From positions 40,405,086-40,469,085 of the forward strand of contig CM060174.1 in the NCBI GenBank assembly GCA_030549775.1: a stretch of DNA of 64,000 nt, in the 5' to 3' direction. The notes below the pieces were generated by a model. The model made no database searches and was not told the DNA's origin. It was given only the letters and a program-made list of their open reading frames with translations. Positions 25,447-36,922 of the stretch are shown in pieces (the stretch's first letter is position 1; every line of letters starts with the position of its first letter). The position numbers and the translations under genes are program-made. The stretch is from Tamarix chinensis. Taxonomy: Eukaryota > Streptophyta > Magnoliopsida > Caryophyllales > Tamaricaceae.

Positions 25447-25829
25447 TTGTTGTTGTTGTTCATTTGTGAATCAAGGAGTTATTAAGGAATTTAGGAGGGC
25501 TTCAAGTAACTAATGAGTGCCAAGGGGAAATATTAGAGGAGAAAGGAGAGAGAAAAAGTGAGAGATTTATATTTAGAATATTAGAGCCCCAATAAGGGTA
25601 CATAAGTCCATATATATAAGTGTATAATAGGGAAGAAAGAAGAGGGGAAAACACTTCATGCTCGAGCATAATGAACTTCCCCTATGCTATGTAGGAGGCC
25701 ATCTTAGAATAAAACTGGTATGGAAACACTAAGAGATGAGAGTTTACATAGTTTTTTTTAGTGTAACCTCATTCTTTCTTCCAACACATTTTATGCTCAA
25801 TAATATTAGTTTGAGAAATACATATATCA
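25447..25829 (-). repeat. 5' LTR of the Tat-like element
   Basis: Partner of 9712-10094 in the same orientation. On the element strand the LTR begins near 25829 with TGATATATGTATTTCTC and ends near 25447 in a CAACAA-rich stretch. A primer-binding site could not be identified confidently just inside it; a weak GGCGGCC-containing sequence lies 40-50 bp further in. Confidence 0.78.
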
Positions 25830-25834
25830 TATAG

Positions 25835-27619
25835 GAAAATATGTTGGGAATACCAAGTAAGTAAAGCATCTGAGTTGGTTTTTTATTATATAAGCATGTT
25901 AATCTATTCTATCATGATTTATATACTTATCATGGCCCTATGGGAATCATGCACTTCCATGATAAGGTAACTTAGCTTTCTTGGTACATATCATACTAAC
26001 ATGCCCATTAATTTGTGAAGGAAATTAGCCAAATGAATAAGTAGGAAACATAATAAAAATCAAAGGGTAAGACACCTAACAGTAGATGGTAGATTAAAAT
26101 TTAATGTGTTAGTCACCCGTATAAGGTTAATCTATCAAATAGAAAGGAATCTAGTGGAGAAAATGATTTATTCCACCCTTTTGTTCTGAATTATGATTAC
26201 TTCAAATATGAATTTCATTATCATTTGGGATATCTCAAATTACATCACATCTCTATTGGTATCCACACACAACAAACCTGATCACTATATGGTGCATGCT
26301 CGAGCCAATGGGAACTCGCTCTTTATTTATTGAGAAATGGTCTTGAGAACTTGAAATATCATCTTCCACCAAAGGAGAGAGAAAGGGTATTTTTAGTATA
26401 AAAAACACAAACTGAATGGGATGAAAACCCTATAGGTTTACATAATGTTGGTAGTGGATCAAAATTATTTGGGGTTCATAAATTATAATAGGTCTCTAGC
26501 AAGATGTTATGACAGCCCAAATTATGTATTGTTTCATCATTACTTTATTCAATCATACTCTTTCTCTATCACTAAGTAAGACTAATCCTGAATAAATGAC
26601 ACTTCTTTTGCCATAACCATGCTAAAATTATTCATAGTTATTGTGGGGCCTAAGGATACATGTCTCATATTATAAGATGGAAAATCCTATCTTGCTCAAC
26701 TATTTGCCTCTTTATGATTCACACCATATTTGATCATTGCATGTATGATCACCCCTTGATATGGGTAACATATGATCAAGTAAATAAAAATATCATCATC
26801 ATACTAGCATATATGAAGATCAAAGTTTAGAGGAAAATATATTTTTCAAAGAACAATGATGACACTTCACATGATATTCAATTCAGTGTCCCATGTGCCT
26901 TAACATATATCTATGTTAATAGTTTGATATCTTATATCAATGATCAAAGGAAAATGATCATCAACTAATCAAGATACTAGCCTTATGATTACTAATATTT
27001 CTTAATTATATGATGATAGACTAGGGACAAATCTTAAATAATAATCTTTGTATCATTTAGTAGAGTTCCATAATTTAGTTCCACAATAAATTATCCACAT
27101 AAGATCAAGTAATGAAAGGGAAAAAACTATTTAAATAGATAACATCAAATAATCATTTATTAATAAGTAAAATAACTAAATATATGATACATATCATCAA
27201 ATATGATTGGTTAGGGCATAAATTTCCAAAAATTTAGCCACCTCCTTAATACAATTAATTAGTGTCGTTGTGTATGTTATCAAGGATGACAAGTAAATGG
27301 TTAACTACTTCTCTAGATCTAAGGTATTTAGAGTGAGACATTTTGGGATTCCATTTCTTTTTGTATGGTACTTTAGGGACCATGGATGTATTGAAGTTAC
27401 CTTTCCTAAATTCTCTCTCATATACTTTTCTTATTTTTTGACCCGATATGGTCTTTGTTTGCATACCTAACACCTATTATTAGTTAAGCTATCTATGTCA
27501 ACACTCTACTTCATGTGTTTTAATGTTGGATCCTCAACCTTATGCTTAACATAAAATAAATGATTATACATCTATCTTATGCTTGGTACAGTCATATGAA
27601 CCTATTTCTAATTTTTTTT
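25835..27619. other. AT-rich, no gene recognised
   Basis: Flank between the Tat-like element and the next LTR. It contains scattered ATGATC-type runs around 26780-27000. The only open frames, such as 27255-27473 on the minus strand, show no recognisable motif and are not supported. Confidence 0.5.
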
Positions 27620-30010
27620 ATATTACAACTTCCTTAAATGTCTTAAGAATGATTTTTTTTTTGCTTGTAAAAAGTGTGGGTTCAAAATTTTGAAATCTTA
27701 TCATTATCTTTTTGAAACTTAATTTTTTTTTAAAGTTTGTATTTTGATCACTATAACCTATTTGTAGATTATTGAAATTAGAGACTCAATATTTTTCAAA
27801 CTTGGAATAGTCAATGAGTGAGAGTGGGATTGAGAACATGCCATTTACATTTATGTTTTTTAATACCCTATATTATATTAAAATGATTGAATGGGAATTA
27901 TGCTAATTTTTGGTTTTTGATTTTGATTTGGTATTGTGATGTGGTTTGAAGTAAAATTTTATTTAAAATAAAGTTGGAAAATGTGATTTATTAAGTTTTT
28001 CAAGGGAACATATCAATTAGTTCCATGGACCTTTTGATGGTTCGTTGTTTTAGCAAAATAGTTTTTACTAGGCTAAATCGATCAACAAGTGGGCAAACCA
28101 ATTGATTTGTTGGAAAACTGATTGACAAGTTTGTAGATAAATCGACTAGTAGACCAGACCAACAGACTAGTTTATTAACCTAGGCATATTTTTGAACTTG
28201 ATTTTTCTAGAAAATTTCTTATACTCAAATGAAACCTTGCCAACACATGCTATATTGTCCCTAAGAGATTATTAACCCTTTTTCAAATGCACTTAGCCAA
28301 AAATATTACCTTATATCAATCTAGAGGTTCATTAGGAAAATTGAGGGGGAGACATGCCCTTAGCCTTATCTTCTTCCACCTCTCTCCTTTGCATATTTCT
28401 GAGATCAATGCCTCTATCTCAGGCATGATTTTGATCAATTGGAAGATTTATTCTACACTAGCCTTCCATTACCTCTATTCTGAATTTCAATTCTAAGCTA
28501 ATTAACCTACATTCTCTATAAACACCATTTGAGATCTATAGAATAGGTCAGCATATCTTAGATGAAGTCCATCCATTTAACTTGAATTCAAATAGTAAAT
28601 CATATTAATTGTTTGGCTATATGTAGACCCAATCAACCCTTTTATGGACCTTTGTTTTAGCCACCAAAAACCATTAATCTCTATATTTACTCTCATCCTT
28701 TATGCACATCAAACCTTGTAGTTGATTTCTTTCACTCATCTAATCCTTTCTCTAGCTCTCTCTTGATTTATTATTAAGCAATAAAGAATTAGTTTAGATA
28801 AATGGACTGATTGGTTCAACTTGCCATTTCCTATGTTTAGTTTAAGTGTGGCATGTTCCTTCTTTCCTTCTTTTTTCAAGATTGAAATTATAAAAGTTGA
28901 GATTTTCACAAACTGGAACTTTTGGTTTAAGGAAATTTTGCCTACAACAAGTAAGTGATTCTCACTTCTAAAATGGTTTTTGAGTATTCCTATATGATAT
29001 GAGTATTGTCAATTGATATTATATGTTGGTATGAATGTATATAGCTTACAAAATTATTTTAGATGAGTAGATTGTACATTTTGATTAAAATCGTGGAACA
29101 TGACAAAAATGGGATATTGTGATTAAATGTTGAGGTATTCAAGTTAATTAATTTAAAAATGTGTTATCCTATGTTAATATATGTTATAATGTGGCTTAAT
29201 CATGATCTGTAAGCATGATCTATATGAAAATAATGGTTTAATGATGTTGTAGTGCAAAATGATTAACTGCTTAGGTCAAATTGATCAATTGGTTCCTAGA
29301 ACAGTCAATTAGTTGACCCAACCCATCGATTGGTAAATCTACAGATGCCTTGGTCTTGCTCTCTGCTTAAATCCATCAACTTGTGTGCACAACCAATTAA
29401 TCTGTCTATAAATAGTGTATTTGTTTGTTCAAATTGACTGACTAATTTGAGAAGAATAAGGGTTTGGTTGAGTCAAACATATCGATAGTTTGACTCAAAC
29501 TAATTGACTAGTTGGTGCAATCGATGGACTTGTTGGACTATAATGATCGGTTGATTTAACTTGTTTGTGTTATTTAATTCCTTTCGATTTGATTACACTT
29601 TGAGGCTATGTTTCGGACTATCCTATGATTATCAGTGGGATGAAATATAGTTTTTTTCATGGATTAATTGTCTAATAAAAGGATTTAAAGGATCATAATT
29701 TATGAATTATTCAATGAGTATTGTAAAGGCTAAATAGGAATTCCACTTATGAAAAATGATGGTCCTTGATAAAAGGAAAATGAACCATATCATGTGCTAG
29801 AACTAAATAACATGATGGGTATGAATAATATTAGACAAGGATGAATGGAAACCTCATATGGTTGGAAAAATTGAAAGGAATGATAAGGAATAAATATGAA
29901 AACTCCTTGCTTGCTCTTTGTATGAGCCTTATATAGTCACTTATCTTCAAGAATAATATACTAATCATGTAAAGTGAAAGTCTATTGAGTTGGATATGGG
30001 TCTGGGTTAC
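27620..30010 (+). mobile_element. Tekay-like LTR, 5' portion
   Basis: This is the host of Athila element A. It probably starts at about 27620 with TATTACAACTTCC, a decayed TGTTACAACC-type LTR start. Two blocks (28070-28190, 29270-29560) contain many variants of TTGACTAGTTGACC and ATCGATCAA. The LTR resumes at 55469 and ends near 56737, just before a tRNA-Met-type primer site and chromovirus-type gag. Together the pieces give an LTR of about 3.6 kb. No protein is encoded. Confidence 0.65.
30006..30010. repeat. TSD of Athila element A (left)
   Basis: GTTAC here and GTTAC at 55469-55473 directly flank the element. The joined empty site would read 'gggtctggGTTACctgttaagg', continuous LTR sequence. 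Confidence 0.7.
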
Positions 30011-31522
30011 TAATATAAGTGGGTTTGAGGTAATCAAAGGACCCTGAAAGCATCATTTAATTAATTATTTTTTCATATATGAGAGTCATAGGGTGTAGTT
30101 CTATATGACTTTTCCACCTTTTGAGATCGCGTATGAATCCCATAAGTTTAATATAAATATATCTCCCTTATCCTTTGAACTCATAGCATTCCCCAACTTG
30201 ATGACTCCTCCCAGGCTACATATGTTCACTCAACTACTTTTGAAGATATATATAGGAATGGAGAACCCCCATCATCTCAGAGTAACTCTTACCCTCTCAG
30301 AACCACAAGAGTTGATGCCAAATTCACCATCACCGCTCTTCTTGTCGACAAAAAATTGACATGCATGCATTTTTTAAATCTAGCAACATTCACCTGAGGA
30401 CCAATAAAGGACACTTCCAACTAACAATAGGGCAAAGCTGCCTAACATTTGTTGTGTAACTGACCATTATAAAGTTAAGGAATCCTTGTCCTATCTTCAT
30501 GGATTCATGCTATAAATACCCTAGGCAGAACAGTATTGAGAAGATAACAAGGAGGGGAGAAGGGATCCTTTAATTGAAAAAGAAGAATATCAGGGATTCA
30601 AAAAGGAGAGGGAAATAGTAAGAAAATAAAGGACTGATGATGGAAGAGTGGTAAGGTAAAGGAATAAAGGAGAGAGAGTCCCAATAAAGCTCATTGAGAG
30701 AAGAAAAAATAAGAAGGAGTGACTAGGATAGAAAGAGGTTGGAAATACCATGATCTCCCTAGTCCTTCCTTTCTTCTCATCTATATTATATGTTGGCTTG
30801 AAGAAGTTTAGTCTCAACTAACTTCTGGTAAAAGGAATAGCTAATAGACTTGTTACTATAATCTTGATATTTCTAGTCCTATTGGTCATAATGATGTTTC
30901 ATATTTATAAGATGAAAATGTATGAGTGTTGAATTTTTGTTGCATTAGGCACTTGATCGAATTCTACATCAACTAGATAGTATGCAAAACCTATAATGAC
31001 AAAACAGTGATAGGGATGGCACCAAGAGGTGAAGAAATTGTGTCATTAATCCTTCAATATTTGTTATGTGGCATTGCAAGGGCCCATGTACTATGATATA
31101 GATGTCTTAAGAGTATGTTTCACCATTGAGTGAAACCGAGTAAGGTTAGGAGGGTTAATATCCATTGAGCTTGTCATGCTATGGATTGTCACAGGGTGCA
31201 CTCCCAAGAGCTAACGTCTCTACTCTCATGACTCTTCCTCCTAATTTCCCTCACATATGTCTTGCATTGAATCTATTCACTTTGTGCATACCTAACTACT
31301 TCTTATACTGTCAACAACACCTTATTAGCAATTGTTATATAAGTAGATTCACAGGATAGCAAGCATAATTCACTCCCCTATTCCCTTTAAGATCTACATC
31401 CTCTTACCTCTTTACTACTTGGGGAGACCGTGTATACTTGCATGAGTTGTCCTGTGTTAACTTATTTAAATTCACACTACCAATTCTCTTCACTAACTAG
31501 GCACTAACCCACACCAACATGA
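30011..31522 (+). repeat. 5' LTR of Athila element A
   Basis: It aligns with 53989-55468 over its whole length; examples are 'TTAATTATTTTTTCA' near the start, 'TCATGACTCTTCCTC' near 31230 and the 'GCACTAACCCACACCA' end. A short insertion (about 10 bp, AAGTGGGTTT) follows the first six bases relative to the 3' copy. It ends ATGA just before the primer site. Confidence 0.85.
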
Positions 31523-31532
31523 ACCAAAATTT

Positions 31533-31550
31533 TGGCACCGTTGACAAAGA
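31533..31550 (+). other. Primer-binding site, tRNA-Asp type
   Basis: TGGCACCGTTGACAAAGA matches the Athila primer site TGGCGCCGTTGCCGGGGA at 13 of 18 positions. Four of the five differences are G-to-A changes. It lies 10 bp inside the 5' LTR. Confidence 0.8.
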
Positions 31551-31964
31551 TAGAGAAGATTGAATTTATCTTTTTGTTGTATGTTAAGGGATATCATCCA
31601 GTGAATTTTTATTATACATAGCTAACAACAGAATTTTCGATTAATGTTGGATTTTTTGTTTCTTTTTAAGAACTAATTCTTGTATAACCAAGACTGATTA
31701 GGGTACCTTATTACTAATCAACCTAGAAATAGAGTGCACACTGTATAGAATGCGGGCGACCCTATATCCTCAACAACAACATGAAGAACGATCAAAATTA
31801 GATGGTTCTAGCAACATAAGTCATTTGGGCGAACAACATCCTAACAATCATAACAATGGGTTACCTATTCCATAGATTGACTAGAGGTAAAGGCTACCCA
31901 TGTTCTTACCTCCTCACATCAATATAAATCCCATAAGAATGCAAACTTCACCTCTAGGACATAG

Positions 31965-32901
31965 CCTCAACTGAGCTATTAGGGATTATGTTGCGCTAGT
32001 CAAAGATCTTCTAAACCTTACCATTGCTTATCCTAAAATTGAAGATCCTCACTTCGAGCTTAAACCTATCATGTTCCACAAATTACAAACAATAGGGCAA
32101 TTTGGTGGCCAACCAATAGAAGACCCACATCTATATTTGATTGTATTCATGGAAGTTAGTGATACCTTTAAGATTCAAAGAGTTCTAGAAACATCCTTGC
32201 AACTTATGTTATTCTCTAAGTCCTTGAGACATTATGCAAGGGAGTGGCTAACAATCCTACCTCTCGGTTCAATCACTTCTTGGGAAGAATTAATTTAGAA
32301 GTTCCTTATGCGATACTTCCCTCCTAAAAAATAATTCAAACTTATGCATAGCATCACTACATTCTTACAAAAGGAAGATGAGGTACTTCATGATACATGG
32401 GAGATATTTAAAGAGCTATTCAGAAAATGTTCCAACCATGTAATCCCTCTATGTTACAAATAGAAACATTTTACCATGGACTTAACCCACAGACATATAG
32501 CTTGGTTGACCCCTTAGCCAATGGTGCCTTCCTAAGTAAAACTTATGATGAGGCCTATGAGATTATTGAGACCATAGCATACAACAATCAATAGTGGGTA
32601 GTGCCAGGAGTGTTCATAAGGTTTGAGTAGCAATAGCATTCGAGGTTGTTGCCATCAAATCACTAATATCTGAGGTATCGACTGTGGCTAATATGTTAAA
32701 AAAATATTGCTCCCACTAACTCACAGGTGTAAAGATGAGAAGAATAATCCACTATGTGCATAGCTGTAGATCATGTGTATAATAAGTAGAAGGTCATTTG
32801 TTCAAATAATGTCCAGTGAATCTAGTGTCTATGAATTATGTAGGAAACAAGGCTAGGAACTCTCAACAACCTTATAGTAATCAGTATAACCCCACCTCAT
32901 G
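31965..32901 (+). pseudogene. Gag remnant, part 1 (Athila element A)
   Basis: Gag builds the particle. Reading from about 31980, the frame gives RDYVALVKDLLNLTIAYP, then PIMFHKLQTIGQFGGQPIED, SDTFKIQRV, and the core ending LPLGSITSWEEL. After one stop it continues FLMRYFPPKK and DTWEIFKELFRKCSNH. This is the retrotrans_gag core with its W..L..GSI.SW block. The C-terminal part reaches MNYVGN and NPTSW, where the solo LTR interrupts it; it resumes at 36923. Several stops. Confidence 0.85.
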
Positions 32902-33937
32902 GTAACTGTAATACCCTAAAAATTTGCTCAACTTAATCCCGCATCATTAGTACCTCATTTGATTCTAATCCTAATAAATTCTATATTAGCCTTAACCTAT
33001 CTTTAATCCCAAAAAATTAATCAATTTCAAAGAACCTTAACTTTGATAAATTGAAATTTGTAAACCGAAATCAAATCCGCTAAAATTTTTGCTAATCCTA
33101 GTTACCCCGAACTAATCTAAAATCATCCTAAACTAATCTCCTCAACCCTTTCTATTTTCCTTTTCCTTCCATTTTTCTTTTCTTTTCTTTTCTTTTCTTT
33201 GCTTCTCCTTCTTCTCCTGCCATGCCCTTTGCTGTGTTTCTGCAAGTTGCACTTGCAACTTGCACCACCACTTGCACCATCTCCCATCTTGTCCCCTATA
33301 AAGTTCCATCATCCATCAACCTCCCCTAACCTCCCCTCCCCTTTTTCTTCTTCTCCTTCTGCTCCCTTATCCCTGCATTTTTCCCCGTCGCACACCCCCA
33401 TCTCCCTGCAGCCTCCTTATCCTTTCCACTCTTACGTAACACTTCCATCAACCATCACCACCCTCACCTTGTAGCTTTCACCCTACCCTAGTCATCCTTT
33501 ACAACTATCACCACCATCATCAACATGCAATTGCAATCATCATCATCCTCCCCATCGCACGCCACCCTTGTTCTTCTTTTTCTTCCTTCCTGAGTCACCA
33601 CATAACATGCATGCACATATATATCTATATACACCTCACACTATCCTTACTTCTCTTTGGTTTTGCCTCACTCTACTGATATTTTGTGCTAAAGATTCAT
33701 TACCAAGCTCCCTCACCCTTCTTCTCCCTTTCTTACTCTTCCTCCTTTCTTCCCTATTTTTAACATCTGCACCACCATCTCCTACCACCATGCACCACCT
33801 CAGTCACCACTCGCCACCCTTTGGCTGATGGACCAACCACAAAGGTCACCCCAACCTTCCCCCTCGCCTTTGGTGGCCATCACCGACTACCTCCGCCTCT
33901 TTTCCCATCTTCTTCCTCTCATTACTTACAGTGTCAC

Positions 33938-34160
33938 AGTGTGTACAGCTAGTTCATGGCTGTGCAATGCTTAAGTCCCCTACTACACAGCCGTGCAACC
34001 CCTACACCATCTAGCCATGCATAATATTTGCTCTCTGCCTGATTCTGCATGGTCGTGCAACTTTTACACCGCCTGGTCATATGTTATTTTCTCTCAACCC
34101 AGTGCTACATAGCCATGCAGCCTTTGCACTGCATGGCAGTACAACTTCCCATTTTAGCTG
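33938..34160 (+). repeat. Repeated decayed GCATGGCCGTGCA motifs
   Basis: Palindrome-like motifs recur about every 30-60 bp: CATGGCTGTGCAATG, CACAGCCGTGCAACC, GCATGGTCGTGCAAC, CATAGCCATGCAGCC and GCATGGCAGTACAAC, often followed by CTTTACAC or similar. The reversed LTR fragment at 1530-1760 has the same motifs. They lie in the transcribed leader half of the LTR. Confidence 0.75.
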
Positions 34161-34632
34161 TGCAACCTTATTTTCACCCCAAATCTTGTCCAAACACAAC
34201 CAAAATTTAACCATAGCTCCACTACACATTCTTCTACACTTCCATACAATTCAAGTTTCCACTTGAATCCGATAAAATTCCATTTTTATCCTTCTCTACC
34301 ATGATCTCCCTCTTAATTTTTAACCTCTGATCCTAATCATATTTTATCCTATTTTTATAGGTGGTTTTCTAGTAGCTTCGGAGGAGGAAGTCTAGGATTT
34401 TGCGTGCTTAGAGCCCGGTGTCCTTGTTGGTAAGGATACTATTCAATGCTTAGGACTTTTGATGATGTTTGCTTGTATGGCTAAATATGTCTTCCATGAT
34501 ATTGTCATTATATTATGGATCATATGTTGATATTGACAATTTGTGCTGATAAGAATGTTATGTTAAAAGAAAATAAAATTTGGTAAGAGATATCATATGT
34601 TATGATTTATGACAATAATCTCATATTTGTGA

Positions 34633-35110
34633 GAATGCATTTTATAGCATGGAATATATTTGAATGATGATGACATCACACTTATGGAAATATATCTATG
34701 ATTGAATAATGATGATATCACACTTGTGGAAATATATTTATGGTTGAATGATGATGATATCACACTTGAGGAAATATATCTATGGTTGAATGATGATGAC
34801 ATCACACTTATGGAAATATATCTATGGTTGAAATAATGACACTATCACACTTGTGGAATTATATCCATGGTGTGGAATATGGGTTAAATGATGATAAGTT
34901 TATATTTGTGAAAATATATTTTAAGGTATGAAATAAGTGTAGGATGATGACAATGTCATATTTGTGAAATTATGTTTTGAGGTATGAAATATAGGTTGAA
35001 TGATGAGAACAACATATTTGTGAAAATATGACTTAAGGTATGAATTATGGATTGAATAATGATGATGTCATATTGGTAAAATTTATAACTTAAGGAATGA
35101 AATGTGGGTT
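34633..35110 (+). repeat. 42-bp tandem repeat array in LTR
   Basis: The unit contains ATCACACTT, GGAAATATAT, CTATGGTTGAATGATGATGA. ATCACAC recurs at 34675, 34717, 34759, 34801 and 34844, a 42-43 bp period. Copies become less alike toward 35110. A shorter decayed version is visible in the reversed LTR at about 1000-1200. The open minus-strand frame across it (34593-34805) is only the repeat. Confidence 0.9.
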
Positions 35111-35819
35111 GAGTGAGATGTGGTAAATGAACTTAAGATCTCTCATGAGGTATGATGATGAATGAGGATAGGAAAAATAATATAATTGGAAGGTATAATA
35201 TTTTATGAAATAAAGGTGTTAATTGTGCTAAGAGTGTAACTTGGTCATTATGGGATACTAAGGGAGTTTGGTAATTTATGTGTTAGGAGACTTAAATTAT
35301 CACAATAATAACTTGAGTAATTCATAGGAATATTATCATTGTTTGGGGTTCATAAATGTTAATGGAAAATTTGGGGCAAGCCATCTTGAGATGTTAATAT
35401 TATTATTCCATCTTTAGAGTTTAGAGGTTATCTATTGGAGTTATAAATAATGAACATTTTATATGAAGTGCTATGCCAATTTTATGGGATTTAGACTTGG
35501 ATACCTTAGTATGTGATATAAATACATCGGGATGAGATTACTAAATCAAACTCATGGGAATTAGGTTGTGATTTTTGGGTGTGATACTAATGATGGAATT
35601 TGGGAGATGTTGTAATATAATGTGAGTGGGAAAACCAACATGGGAGAGTGAACACCGAAGGAAGTGTAATTGGATTTTGCCAGGACTTAAGGGTTGGCTC
35701 TATATTATGGGCATATCTTTTTGACTATGCTCCACGCTATGTGTATATATGTTTTGACTATGTCCTATGTCTGAGAATCAATCTTAAATATGATATTAAT
35801 CACTTAAAGTGAAAGAGCA

Positions 35820-36330
35820 CATGAGTAGGACCATGGGATTATTTTTCCGTAAATCTATATATATTTATTCCAGTTCCACCGAGTAGAATAGTGGCTCAAG
35901 AGCATTCTGTCCTGAGATGATGTTTTTAATCTCCGTTCCATCGAAAAGAATAGTGGCTCAGGTGTGTTGTCCTCGAGAAGTTTCAAACCATTCCACCGAT
36001 TGAGAATAGTAGGGCGCTTACTCATCGTGAAATAAAACATACCTTTACAACCTATGGAAAAGATATTGATGATTTAAAGTGGAAGAATGCATGAGTTAGG
36101 ACCATGATCATTTATTCCCATTCCATAAGGTAGAATAGTGGCTCAGGAGCGTTCTGCCTCTAAGAGATGATTTATTCCATTCCACCGGATAGAATAATGG
36201 CTTGGGAGAATTCTTCTCTGAGAAGATGTTATTACCTCATTCCACCGGAAAGAATAGTGGCTCGGGTGTGTTCTCCCCGAGAAGTTTTAGACTGTTCCAC
36301 TAGTTTAATAATAGTGGAGTTCCTGCACTC
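35820..36330 (+). repeat. Duplicated LTR block with paired hairpin units
   Basis: Two copies of a block of about 245 bp (35820-36060, 36065-36330). Each has three units built as CCAC, CGG plus AGAATA, GTGG, then a second inverted pair. The best example is CCAC 36242-36245 with GTGG 36257-36260, then CTCGGG 36261-36266 with CCCGAG 36276-36281. In another unit the second pair is CTCA 35895-35898 with TGAG 35913-35916. Confidence 0.8.
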
Positions 36331-36922
36331 ATCGCACATAAAAGAATGGAAATGGACTATACTTAATAAAAGGATCTAAATCATATTATGCCTTATAAGA
36401 TGATCATTTACTTAGTTGTTTTTCCTTTATCATTTAATGTGAAAGCATCTGCTGCTTATATTCCTATTTCGATAGTATTGTTCCCTTACTCAATACGTAG
36501 TGTACTGATAACTTGTTTCATGGTTGATGTTCATTCCCATAAGTATACCTACCCTATTATTTAGGTGATTGATGACTGTCAGCTTGATGTGCTTACCTTG
36601 GGTGAGCACTAAATATATAGATAAAGGGTATGGTTATCCGGATATCTCTATCTCTCTCTTTGGAATCATAGTCCTCCATTTTTACTATTTATTCCCTTCT
36701 CTCTTTTTTGTATCCTATATTGAGGTAGAATCAAGTGCTTTTTACACCTGATTCCTAGGTATGACGCTACTTTTGCTTTGCACCCACCATGGACAGGGCA
36801 TTGGGAAAGCCTCTTCTATGTTGGATGCGGCATGACATCCCCACGTTTTATACTTTGTCTTCTGCTATTAATTTTTAAAACAAATCTTTTTAAGGTCCAA
36901 AATTTGGGGGTGTTATAGTAAC

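Larger units (their letters stand above)
9712..25829 (-). mobile_element. Tat-lineage Ty3/gypsy element, degraded
   Basis: The element is read right to left. Direct LTR repeats of 383 bp lie at both ends (25447-25829 as 5' LTR, 9712-10094 as 3' LTR), with a candidate 5-bp duplication TATAG at 9707-9711 and 25830-25834. Between them on the minus strand come gag, protease, RT, RNase H and integrase remnants in standard Ty3/gypsy order. Tat features are the RNase H segment with YSDS, the integrase end reading KLEANWKGPYQV, and an antisense ORF remnant between integrase and 3' LTR. A plus-strand LINE of about 4.6 kb interrupts RT; without it the element would be about 11.5 kb. All coding parts contain many stops, so it is non-autonomous now. 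Confidence 0.85.
32902..36922 (+). mobile_element. Solo Tekay-like LTR in gag, TSD GTAAC
   Basis: The LTR spans 32907-36917 (4,011 bp), starts TGTAATACCC and ends GGGGGTGTTATA. It is flanked by perfect 5-bp repeats GTAAC at 32902-32906 and 36918-36922. Host gag reads directly across, from NPTSW to HPNF. There is no internal region or second LTR, so the element was reduced to a solo LTR by recombination. The interior holds a polypyrimidine leader, decayed GCACGGCCGTGC-type motifs, a 42-bp tandem repeat and two copies of a hairpin block. No protein is supported inside it. Confidence 0.95.

Noticed and set aside
25441..25460. GTT repeat as LTR boundary motif or primer site
   Set aside because: Simple TTG repeat at the LTR end; no convincing tRNA complementarity next to it.
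33199..33828. Two plus-strand ORFs rich in Leu, Ser and Pro, one starting like a signal peptide
   Set aside because: They lie in the polypyrimidine leader of the solo LTR; the same composition occurs in related LTRs without conserved frame.
34593..34805. 70-codon minus-strand repeat protein
   Set aside because: Translation of the 42-bp tandem array only.
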